Shown piece after piece: positions 35,865 through 42,808 of a DNA stretch of 64,000 nt. Positions within the stretch are counted from its first letter, which is position 1, and the number at the start of each line of letters is the position of its first letter. Made by a program: the position numbers and the translations under genes. The DNA is taken from contig NZ_VIJZ01000002.1 of the NCBI RefSeq assembly GCF_006874425.1, positions 248,001-312,000 of the forward strand. Reading direction: 5' to 3'. This DNA comes from Paenibacillus ottowii. GTDB lineage: Bacteria; Bacillota; Bacilli; Paenibacillales; Paenibacillaceae. The notes beneath the pieces were generated by a model. That model saw nothing but the letters and a program-made list of their open reading frames with translations. It was not told the origin of the DNA and ran no database searches.

Positions 35865-36884
35865 TCATAAAGTCTCTTGTCTCAAAAGCTGACGTTGTAC
35901 TCTCAAACTATCTCCACGTCCCATATCGACTTCAAATCCAGCTCCACGGATCCGAAGTTCCAAGCAATGCCGACATTGGGCAGACTCATCGCCCAAACAT
36001 ATTTTATTCTCATAAATGGCATACTTCGGTCTCACCGCCAGTGGCGACAAATTAGGCATCACCACATTTGCTCCCGCCTGAAGCGCCTTCTCCCTTCCTT
36101 GGGGATGAATCGTTCCCATGGCCGTGGATGCCGGGATAAGCGCATCTGGAACGACCAATCGGGATAATGAAATGATATCAAGCGCCTTTTCCATGCTTCC
36201 CTGACTGGCATCACGGAGTGGCGTATTGCTGTGCGGTAAGAAAGGGCCAATCCCGATCATATCTGGTGACAGGCTGTGCAAATAAACCAAATCGTCTGCC
36301 AATTCGCTGTTCGTTTGTCCCGGCAATCCCACCATACATCCAGCCCCAATCTGAAATCCGATACGCTGCAACGCTTGCAGACGGCTGCGCCTGCTTTCGA
36401 TCGTCATTGTCGGATGCAGCTTGGCGTACAAACTGGGAGAAGCTGTCTCATGCCGAAGCAAAAAACGGTCCGCACCCGCCTCATATAGTCGCTCATAAGT
36501 TTCGTCATCCCGTTCACCGATGGACAATGTAACCGCCACATCCGCAAACCGGCTTTTAATTTCCCGAATTAGTTTCGTCAGCCGGGCAGTCGTAAACCAG
36601 TAGTCCTCCCCACTTTGCAAAACAAAGGTCCGATAGCCCAGTTCGTACCCCTCCGCGCAACAGGCCAGAATTTCTTCCGGCTTCAACCGGTAACGGTCTG
36701 CCTGTTTATTCGAAGCGCGCAGTCCACAGTACATGCAATCCTGACGACATATACTTGAGAATTCAATTAGTCCTCGTAAAAAAACACCTTTTCCATAACG
36801 CTCCAATTTGGTGCGAGCTGCCAGTTGGCGCAGTTGAGCTCGTAGCGTCGGCTCACTATCCAGACGTGTCAGCAGCTCCGTCAT
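35865..36884 (-). CDS. hydE: [FeFe]-hydrogenase maturation radical SAM protein HydE
   Basis: Radical SAM enzyme acting on the HydG-made iron-cyanide-carbonyl synthon during H-cluster assembly. Radical SAM motif CRQDCMYC; downstream VLQSGEDYWFTTARL, LSIGERDDETYERLYEAGADR, RHETASPSLYAKLHP, GCMVGLPGQT and IGPFLPHSNTPL are HydE-like. From ATG 36884 the product is 339 residues. The start is doubtful: the same frame stays open upstream to about 36939 and that stretch (ELLLRLVDGKEW...) looks like the HydE N-terminus, yet contains no ATG, GTG or TTG. An ATG at 36945 with GAGG 9 bases upstream is one frame away. A one-base insertion near 36935, a non-standard start, or a sequencing error are all possible. 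Confidence 0.92.
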   Translation of the reverse strand: MTELLTRLDSEPTLRAQLRQLAARTKLERYGKGVFLRGLIEFSSICRQDCMYCGLRASNKQADRYRLKPEEILACCAEGYELGYRTFVLQSGEDYWFTTARLTKLIREIKSRFADVAVTLSIGERDDETYERLYEAGADRFLLRHETASPSLYAKLHPTMTIESRRSRLQALQRIGFQIGAGCMVGLPGQTNSELADDLVYLHSLSPDMIGIGPFLPHSNTPLRDASQGSMEKALDIISLSRLVVPDALIPASTAMGTIHPQGREKALQAGANVVMPNLSPLAVRPKYAIYENKICLGDESAQCRHCLELRIRGAGFEVDMGRGDSLRVQRQLLRQETL

Positions 36885-37005
36885 TTCCGTATGCGTCCAT
36901 TCCTTGCCATCAACCAGACGCAGTAATAATTCGTCCGTGACTCATCCCTTCTTCCCTCGTCCATCCGGACTTTACATCATCAGTGGCCTATGTCGTACAT
37001 GTATT

Positions 37006-37048
37006 ATTCTAACAACATTAGAGAGAAGATAACGTGACTAGTTTCACA
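37006..37048 (-). promoter_or_regulatory. Fnr-like box with matched -10, promoter of hydE-hydG
   Basis: On the minus strand TGTGA-AACTAG-TCACG (37048-37033) matches the Fnr consensus TGTGA-N6-TCACA at 9 of 10 positions. After exactly 21 bases comes the -10 TAGAAT (37011-37006), one mismatch from TATAAT. The box centre is thus at -41.5 relative to a start at 36999, the classical Fnr-activated layout. No -35 hexamer is needed or seen. It matches the geometry of the box at 25913 in front of the other operon. Confidence 0.72.
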
Positions 37049-37064
37049 GAAAATCCCATTTTCT

Positions 37065-37083
37065 GAAAATCAATTTCATTCTC
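37065..37083 (-). promoter_or_regulatory. Possible Fur-like operator upstream of hydE
   Basis: GAGAATGAAATTGATTTTC matches the 19-base Fur consensus at 14 positions and is a partial dyad. It lies 17 bases upstream of the Fnr-like box. Iron control of an iron-sulfur-rich system would be sensible, but chance A/T matches are common. Confidence 0.3.
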
Positions 37084-37113
37084 AACTTTTAAACTTTGTA
37101 TTCATCTATACAC

Positions 37114-37149
37114 AAAAAAAGTTGCCTCCTCCTTTAAAGAGGAAACAGC
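37114..37149 (-). terminator. Terminator left behind the stalk-domain remnant
   Basis: Minus-strand imperfect stem GTTTCCTC / GAGGAGGCAAC followed by TTTTTTT, 22 bases after the remnant's stop codon. It isolates the hydE promoter from upstream reading. Confidence 0.65.
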
Positions 37150-37170
37150 TTTTATCGATGGTTTTGTTTT

Positions 37171-37417
37171 ATTACTGAATCAAATCAATCGCCTGTTGGG
37201 GTACAAAATAATCAATGCCGTTAAATACGATTACACCGTTGAGCGTGGAATGTTTACCATTCAATGTAGCAATACTTTTGTATACTGGAAACTCCAGCTT
37301 GTTACTGCCTTTGGTTACCGTGATGACTTTCGTGTCCGCAGAAAACTTGGCTCCTTTAGCTTCAAATGCAGCTTTTGCAGGAACAAACAGCTGCTTGCTG
37401 ACTGGTGTGACACATGA
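37171..37417 (-). pseudogene. 3' remnant of a copper-amine-oxidase-like stalk-domain protein
   Basis: About 75 codons of open frame, with no start, read KQLFVPAKAAFEAKGAKF, ADTKVITVTKGSNKLEFPVY and GVIVFNGIDYFVPQQAIDLI then stop. This is the repeated stalk (Cu amine oxidase N-terminal-like) domain common in Paenibacillus secreted proteins. An in-frame TAA precedes it near 37427 and the LysR promoter occupies the space where the 5' part should be. It keeps its own terminator. Most likely the leftover of a longer secreted-protein gene lost by deletion. Confidence 0.75.
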
Positions 37418-37509
37418 AATTTGTTAGGACTGGGCATTTAATTTTATTATTGTATAATCAGTCTATGATGTAATAGGAATAGCTTATAAGACAAGGAGCG
37501 TAAAGTACG

Positions 37510-38427
37510 ATGGAATTCAGACAGCTTCAGTACACCTTGCAAATTGCAGCGGAAAAAAACTTCTCCCGCGCCGCTGAAAAACTGCACATTGCTCAGCCCT
37601 CGTTGAGCCAACAATTATCCAAACTGGAAAAAGAACTTGGGGTGCTGCTATTTCAGCGCAACACCAGCACGGTGGAACTAACCCATGCTGGAGCAAGCTT
37701 TGTGGAAAAGGCAAAAAAAATAGTCGATGCGGTGGAACAGCTCCGACAAGAAATGGACGATATCTCTCAGTTGAGAAAAGGGAAGGTCGTCGTTGGCAGT
37801 ATGCCTATCACGGGCTCCCACCTGCTACCACATGTTCTGCCTGTATTTAAGAAGGCGCATCCAGACATTGAAATCGTGTTAGTCGAAGATTCATCCATGA
37901 ATCTGGAGAAAAAAACGGCCAGTGGCGATACAGACCTCAGCCTACTCTCTCTCCCCTTAGTAGAGCCTACACTTTCTTATGTACCCATCGGTGAAGAATG
38001 GATTGATCTCGCTGTTCCTCCGGGTCACCCCCTAGCCCTGCGTAAGAACGGTACTCAGCCGCAACCCGTGCATATGGAAGAACTTAAAGACGAGCCTTTT
38101 GTTGTCCTGAAAAAAGGACAAGGCTTTCGCAAGCTGACGATGGATCTATGTCATCAAGCAGGCTTTGAACCCCATGTGGTGTTTGAAAGCACTAATATGG
38201 AGACGCTCCAATCGCTCGTCGCGACAGGCATGGGTGTGACACTGGTCCCCCGTTTTATTGCCCGTGCCGCCAGCAGCGAGTTTGTTCCAGCACTGCTGCC
38301 ACTAGCCGAACCTACCCCCAGCCGTACTCTGGCGATTGCTTACCGCAACGGACGTTATTTGTCTAAAGCTGCTGAAGCCTTTATTGATACCTTCCGAGAA
38401 ACAGTCAAGCAACTTTCTCAAAAGTAG
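37510..38427 (+). CDS. LysR family transcriptional regulator (CynR/YwbI-like)
   Basis: DNA-binding regulator of 305 residues. N-terminal winged helix-turn-helix FSRAAEKLHIAQPSLSQQLSKLEKELGVLLFQR is typical of LysR proteins. The effector domain starts near residue 90 (GKVVVGSMPITGSHLLPHVLP) and contains GDTDLSLLSLP, PFVVLKKGQGFRKL and METLQSLVATGMGVTLVPRF. Start ATG with AAGGAG 9 bases upstream; TATAAT at 37453-37458 is the likely -10. No target gene adjoins: the next genes face it. Its target could be the hydEG side or a distant locus; the effector is unknown. Confidence 0.93.
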   Translation: MEFRQLQYTLQIAAEKNFSRAAEKLHIAQPSLSQQLSKLEKELGVLLFQRNTSTVELTHAGASFVEKAKKIVDAVEQLRQEMDDISQLRKGKVVVGSMPITGSHLLPHVLPVFKKAHPDIEIVLVEDSSMNLEKKTASGDTDLSLLSLPLVEPTLSYVPIGEEWIDLAVPPGHPLALRKNGTQPQPVHMEELKDEPFVVLKKGQGFRKLTMDLCHQAGFEPHVVFESTNMETLQSLVATGMGVTLVPRFIARAASSEFVPALLPLAEPTPSRTLAIAYRNGRYLSKAAEAFIDTFRETVKQLSQK

Positions 38428-38442
38428 GAGCAAATATGGAAA

Positions 38443-38484
38443 GGACCGTCTTCCTCCCCAGCCAGCCAGAGAGGAAAACGGTCC
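38443..38484. terminator. 14-base hairpin downstream of the LysR gene
   Basis: GGACCGTCTTCCTC pairs with GAGGAAAACGGTCC (one mismatch), 15 bases after the LysR stop. No strong T run follows on either strand (minus TTTCC, plus TGGGG then a GGGGC..GCCCC mini-hairpin), so it may be a weak bidirectional terminator. The 280 bases to its right show no other feature on the plus strand. Confidence 0.5.
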
Positions 38485-38762
38485 TGGGGCTTCGCCCCTA
38501 TACTTTCAACACTGCATTTAGTTCACGGGTTCGATTCACTGTTGCGTGTTGCTTCCATCTGTCTTCAACGAACCACATTTCGTTTTCATTTAAATTTCAT
38601 GTCAGCCTCGCCTGATTACTCTACGCTTGCTCGGAAACTCCACTTTATCCATCCCGCATCACTTCTTTCCTTAAGGTCTCTAGTCTTGGTATCCCAAGAA
38701 TGTCCTACCTCAGTTCCAATGTGCTGTGTGATCCCAAAGTGCCTGTCCTCGCCTTGTTGTGA

Positions 38763-38903
38763 TCAGGGTGTCCCTACATGTGGTGGACTTTTATCCTGAT
38801 CATAGCCCATTTCATAGTTATTTCCGACAACCTGTCTATTTAAGCCTCTCGGCCGTGACAGGCCATCCCTATTCGCCAGTTCGGATCTACTTTGGTTATC
38901 CAT
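38763..38903 (-). CDS. Candidate 46-residue small protein with strong expression signals
   Basis: Small open frame in a 553-base gap. It starts at ATG 38903 with AGGAGG 9 bases upstream and a sigmaA-like -10 TATAAT at 38933-38938. The product starts MDNQSRSELANRDGLSRPRG and ends PPHVGTP; it is polar, with no membrane segment or signal peptide, and I recognise no family. After the TGA the same frame stays open for another 48 codons, and a frame shifted at the CCC run gives a different 20-residue tail, so it may instead be the start of a broken gene. Confidence 0.45.
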   Translation of the reverse strand: MDNQSRSELANRDGLSRPRGLNRQVVGNNYEMGYDQDKSPPHVGTP

Positions 38904-38932
38904 CGTTATCAACCTCCTGGTGTCGGGATACT

Positions 38933-38938
38933 ATTATA
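38933..38938 (-). promoter_or_regulatory. -10 element of the small-ORF promoter
   Basis: A perfect TATAAT on the minus strand, about 30 bases before the small ORF start. The upstream TTCAGA at an 18-base spacing is a poor -35 match. Confidence 0.45.
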
Positions 38939-38980
38939 ATACACCTATAGGCTGTATCTGAAACAGATGGGACATTTTTT

Positions 38981-39781
38981 TTATCGGGAAGAACCAAACG
39001 CTTGCTGCACGTCATCTTCACTCACTTGTGTCTTAATAACCAGTTTCGAAGGATCTTGAGGCGAATAGATAACCTCTACAATACCTCCCTGCTGCAGTTT
39101 GGATAGTTGGGAAGAAAAAACATCCTTTTGCGTGGTTACATTAAATGTTTCGCCATTGCTTTTCGTTACCGTCAGTGTGAATTGAAGCTTGATTTTATTG
39201 GGCCCCGCTTCCCCCATGGGTGTGACATCCAGTATCTTCGCATAGGCCTGCTCGCCGGTTTTGGCAATTTCCATCAGCTCAGGCGATACGCCCTGCTTGA
39301 CCATCTGCTCATTCATTAACGTTTGCAAATCCATTTGCGACACCTGACCTTTCAGGTCAAGACCTACCTTCATTTTATTTTTCTCTGATATGATCAAGGG
39401 AATGATTGTGCCTGGCTGAAATTGAGCCATGGAGGTCAATGGAATAATCGTCGTCAAAACAGTATCATATTTGTCTTCTCCCTGCTTGGTTACGGTCAAC
39501 CCGAGCTTTACCTGCGGCTGGTTGTTTATATATGTGCCTGTTTGTTGGACACTTGTAATGATTCCCACTCCAGGAACACCCTTCTTGATTTTACCCCCTC
39601 CAAAAAATAGACCTAAAATGCCAGGCAGAAATATAAGCGCAAAGCCTGTGTAAATTAACGGCCGATACCATGGCGCCTCCATAATCAAAAATGGATCATC
39701 CCATAAATATTCAGCCAGAAAAGGTGAAAACCCTACACCAAACACTAGAAGTATCCCGATCAGGCTCAAAAATCCTTTCAT
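38981..39781 (-). CDS. Membrane-anchored protein with duplicated beta domain, unknown function
   Basis: I do not recognise the family. The 266-residue product has two N-terminal membrane segments (about residues 3-20 and 41-61), a Gly/Lys hinge, and then two copies of a beta-rich module. The first reads GIITSVQQTGTYINNQPQVK with SMAQFQPGTIIPLIIS; the second reads AKILDVTPMGEAGPNKIKLQ with QLSKLQQGGIVEVIYSPQDP. The layout resembles proteins with DUF3592-like repeats. Start set at ATG 39781 with AAGGGG 9 bases upstream. It lies 73 bases after the 40274 gene, which has the same kind of beta module and may be its partner. Confidence 0.75.
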   Translation of the reverse strand: MKGFLSLIGILLVFGVGFSPFLAEYLWDDPFLIMEAPWYRPLIYTGFALIFLPGILGLFFGGGKIKKGVPGVGIITSVQQTGTYINNQPQVKLGLTVTKQGEDKYDTVLTTIIPLTSMAQFQPGTIIPLIISEKNKMKVGLDLKGQVSQMDLQTLMNEQMVKQGVSPELMEIAKTGEQAYAKILDVTPMGEAGPNKIKLQFTLTVTKSNGETFNVTTQKDVFSSQLSKLQQGGIVEVIYSPQDPSKLVIKTQVSEDDVQQAFGSSR

Positions 39782-39854
39782 TCTCCAAAACCCCTTTTCC
39801 AATCATCTGTTTAATAAATATGCCCGTAAGAAAGGCGTACCGACTCTATTCATC

Positions 39855-40274
39855 TTACGCTGTCACCAGTCCCATATAAATGAGTTCTGATGGATTTATC
39901 GGATTGCTCCCCAGCCCCACTGTATCTCCGGGCCGCGGAATTTGCAGCTTGGAAACGAGGGTTTCCAGCGTTTTTTGGTATCGGTTGCCGCTTACTTCCG
40001 TCACATCTAGTACAAGCACCACAATCGGATCAAAATTCACAAGTTTCCCAGTATCTGTTACCGAAATGACAACTGCAGTCGCTGCCATCGCCAATCCACC
40101 GTTAGCCGCCGTTTGGGCTTGCCTTGCCGAGTTTAAACTCTGGTTGATCTGTTCCCGCTGCTCCTGGGGGATTAGACCTTTCATAAATAATCCAGACAAT
40201 CCCTTATTCATCAGTTGATCTGCATGTTCTATCGCATCCTGCTGTTTTTTCTTCTTGCTGAAAAAGTTCATCAT
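39855..40274 (-). CDS. Small soluble protein of unknown function
   Basis: Unrecognised 139-residue protein. A basic N-terminus (MMNFFSKKKKQQDAIEHADQ) and a helical region with a GLIPQEQREQINQSLNSARQ stretch are followed by a beta module, GKLVNFDPIVVLVLDVTEVSGNRYQ. That module resembles those of the neighbouring 38981 gene (KILDVTPMGEAGPNK). Likely co-transcribed with that gene. GAGGTG lies 7 bases before the first ATG. No membrane segment. Confidence 0.7.
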   Translation of the reverse strand: MMNFFSKKKKQQDAIEHADQLMNKGLSGLFMKGLIPQEQREQINQSLNSARQAQTAANGGLAMAATAVVISVTDTGKLVNFDPIVVLVLDVTEVSGNRYQKTLETLVSKLQIPRPGDTVGLGSNPINPSELIYMGLVTA

Positions 40275-40509
40275 GTAGCTGCACCTCGTATACTGTATTG
40301 TTGTTCCTTATGAATTCAGTATATAAGACGGTATCCGGCATCACAATACGTTTTGGCACATACAAAAAAACCGAAAAAACAGCAGCTTTAAACTGCATTT
40401 TATCAGTTTATTTTTGAACTTTGGCATGGTTTACACAAAATTTTGCTCAATTCGGAGCATTCTTTCGTATGATCGTCCAATCGTTTTGCGCAAAACAAGT
40501 GCACGCATA

Positions 40510-41790
40510 CTATTTTTTACGCAAAAGATACACCAGTTTACGATAATACGCTGATGATTCTTTATAGCGACGGCTATCCTCGGACACTACAGCCAGCGTT
40601 TCATATAGCTGCTCAAGTCGCGTAGGATGCTGGAGGGCTTCAAAATAAGGCAAACATTGCTGAGCATGCACCCAAAAAGCATCCTGATTTCCCTGGGCAA
40701 GCGCAAGCTGGCTTTCATAAAAATCAAGTCCCATTTGCTGATCCGTTGTCAGATTAGTTTTGCGCAGCTGATCCAGATGCTGTGAGAGCAGCCCCCAGTT
40801 TTTCCGGGAAAATGCGATCTCACAACGATATATCAGCGTAACAGGCAGCATCATTTGCTGCATTTCCTCGCGCTCCCGGCTTACCAGTGCTTCAAAACGC
40901 ACCACTTCCTCCAAGGCCTTATCCAGCTCGCCAATCGACGTCAGCATAATAATCCGATTGTTCAGGATCGTCGTAAGCATATCTGCTGCATTTTCCAAAT
41001 AGACCAAATTGGCTTCCGCCATAGACAATGTTAACAGTGCCTCCTGTACAGACCCCATAGCAAAACAATAACCGCTGTAAGCTACATACAGACCCGTCAA
41101 TCGATGAAAAAGCCGGTCGTCATATACCCTGCGCATCGTCTGCTCGAACACCTGCTTTGCCTGATCAAATTGCTTGACCTGAATGCAGGCCTCCATCATA
41201 ATGTTTTGCGCATTGAGCCAGTTTTCCGTCCCCTCTTCCACCAGGCGGATCAGTTGCGTAACGCTATTTAGTACATCATAATAATGGTTTTTAGAGCGGA
41301 AATACTGAATCTTATAAAATAAAATTGCTTTTTTTAGCGGTGCAGGCAGCTCCACCTCATCCGAGCGACCAAACTTCTCCAAGTAAAAATTCAAATAGGT
41401 TTGATGTAAATATTCGTAGGCCGTTGGGTCATTGATCTGCTGAAAATAAACAGCCTTCATCAAATAAGTCGTCATTTCCACGACAAGCGAATCATTGCGA
41501 TCCTCCAGGTGATCCACATAGCTTTCTGTCGTGGTGTTACCCAGCTTGGACAGCTCTGTGAAAATCTTATCCGCTGTAGCCAGCGTCTCCTCATCTTCTG
41601 CCGATGCACGCAATAGGTAGGAAGGTTGTACACCTAGCCGCTCAGCAATTTGCTCAGCCAGATCCTCAGCCATCGGGTAACGGTCAGCCAGTATATTCGC
41701 AAAATGTGCAGGTGTAACTAATCCGTCTACCAACTCTTTACGGGACAGGTTTTTCTTTTTACACAAAAATTCAATACGTTCCTTAAGCAT
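40510..41790 (-). CDS. XRE-type DNA-binding protein with TPR-like C-terminus (RRNPP-like regulator)
   Basis: 426-residue protein. The N-terminal 60 residues form an XRE-like helix-turn-helix (LCKKKNLSRKELVDGLVTPAHFANILADRYPMAEDLAEQI). The rest is all helical with tetratricopeptide-like repeats, as in PlcR, Rgg and Rap/NprR regulators that bind small signalling peptides. No candidate peptide gene was found next to it. It lies 22 bases downstream of mtnU in the same direction and is probably co-transcribed with it, an odd pairing for a salvage gene. Confidence 0.82.
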   Translation of the reverse strand: MLKERIEFLCKKKNLSRKELVDGLVTPAHFANILADRYPMAEDLAEQIAERLGVQPSYLLRASAEDEETLATADKIFTELSKLGNTTTESYVDHLEDRNDSLVVEMTTYLMKAVYFQQINDPTAYEYLHQTYLNFYLEKFGRSDEVELPAPLKKAILFYKIQYFRSKNHYYDVLNSVTQLIRLVEEGTENWLNAQNIMMEACIQVKQFDQAKQVFEQTMRRVYDDRLFHRLTGLYVAYSGYCFAMGSVQEALLTLSMAEANLVYLENAADMLTTILNNRIIMLTSIGELDKALEEVVRFEALVSREREEMQQMMLPVTLIYRCEIAFSRKNWGLLSQHLDQLRKTNLTTDQQMGLDFYESQLALAQGNQDAFWVHAQQCLPYFEALQHPTRLEQLYETLAVVSEDSRRYKESSAYYRKLVYLLRKK

Positions 41791-41812
41791 GGATTAATCC
41801 TTTCTACACTGA

Positions 41813-42631
41813 TTATCTGTCATACAGTAAGGGTCGCCGATCTTCAAACACCGGAATACGCCCACGCACGTCCTGAACCAATGCAGACTCAATGAACCCT
41901 GTGACAATCTCCTCCTGATCTCCACCCTCGGCCATGATTTCTCCCCACGGATCGATGATGAGCGAATGCCCGAAGAAATCGGTATCTCCACTACGACCTA
42001 CACGGTTACAAGCAATGACGTACATTTGATTTTCAATAGCCCGTGCGGTCAGCAGGGTGCGCCAGTGATGAAGCCGTGGATGGGGCCATTCTGCGGGTAC
42101 GATCAGCAAATTTGCACCGGACATGGCCAAGCTGCGGGCCAATTCAGGAAAACGGATATCGTAACAGATTGACGCTCCAGCCTGTATCCCGCCATCCAGT
42201 GCAAATACCACTTTTTCCTCGCCAGGCTGTAAATATTTCTCTTCATCCATAAGTCGGAACAGATGAATTTTGGAGTACGAAGCCACCTCTGTGCCTGTGC
42301 GGTCAAAAACGAGCATTGTATTATACACATGACCGTCGCTCTTTTTTTCTGCGATCGATCCGGCTACTATATTAACTTGATGTGTGGCGGCAAACGCCGC
42401 TATCCATGCCCGAGTCACCGTTCCTTCCTCGTCCGCCAGCTCTTGAATGCGATCCAAGGCATAGCCTGTATTCCACATTTCCGGCAGTACAATCAGATCC
42501 GGCTTCTGTTCGGCCTTTACCGCTTGTTCCATTAAAAATCGAATATGAGTGTTGTTTTCCGGGGGATTTCCTATTTCTATATGAGCTTGTATAAGTGCCA
42601 CACCGAATGGCTGAGCTTTCTGATACGTCAA
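41813..42631 (-). CDS. mtnU: Carbon-nitrogen hydrolase, omega-amidase type (MtnU)
   Basis: Nitrilase-superfamily amidase of 272 residues with the Glu-Lys-Cys triad: Glu in VLPEMWNTG, Lys in YSKIHLFR and Cys in GASICYDIRFPEL. In Bacillus, MtnU (YkrU) hydrolyses the 2-oxoglutaramate left when MtnV uses glutamine to aminate 2-oxo-4-methylthiobutyrate, the last step of methionine salvage. The divergent neighbour here is exactly that aminotransferase, which supports the assignment. The 177-base divergent spacer holds no SAM riboswitch that I can recognise. Confidence 0.87.
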   Translation of the reverse strand: MTYQKAQPFGVALIQAHIEIGNPPENNTHIRFLMEQAVKAEQKPDLIVLPEMWNTGYALDRIQELADEEGTVTRAWIAAFAATHQVNIVAGSIAEKKSDGHVYNTMLVFDRTGTEVASYSKIHLFRLMDEEKYLQPGEEKVVFALDGGIQAGASICYDIRFPELARSLAMSGANLLIVPAEWPHPRLHHWRTLLTARAIENQMYVIACNRVGRSGDTDFFGHSLIIDPWGEIMAEGGDQEEIVTGFIESALVQDVRGRIPVFEDRRPLLYDR

Positions 42632-42808
42632 AATCCTTCATCCTCTCTGTGAGTCGGAACTTTCCGTGCCCCATTGTCCGGTATTTTCTCCCATCATAGC
42701 CCGATTAGTCTGGATTACGCAACCCATGCAAGCTTAATTCCCCCTATACAACTCGGTAAAATCGTGATAGATTGTTTCTTAAACTATTCCAAAAGGTCGT
42801 GTGCATGG

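Noticed and set aside
38443..38760. Group II intron or IS end downstream of the LysR gene
   Set aside because: No domain V signature, no transposase frame and no terminal inverted or target-site direct repeats could be found.
42632..42808. SAM riboswitch in the mtnU-mtnV divergent spacer
   Set aside because: No S-box core motifs or terminator hairpin were found in the 177 bases.
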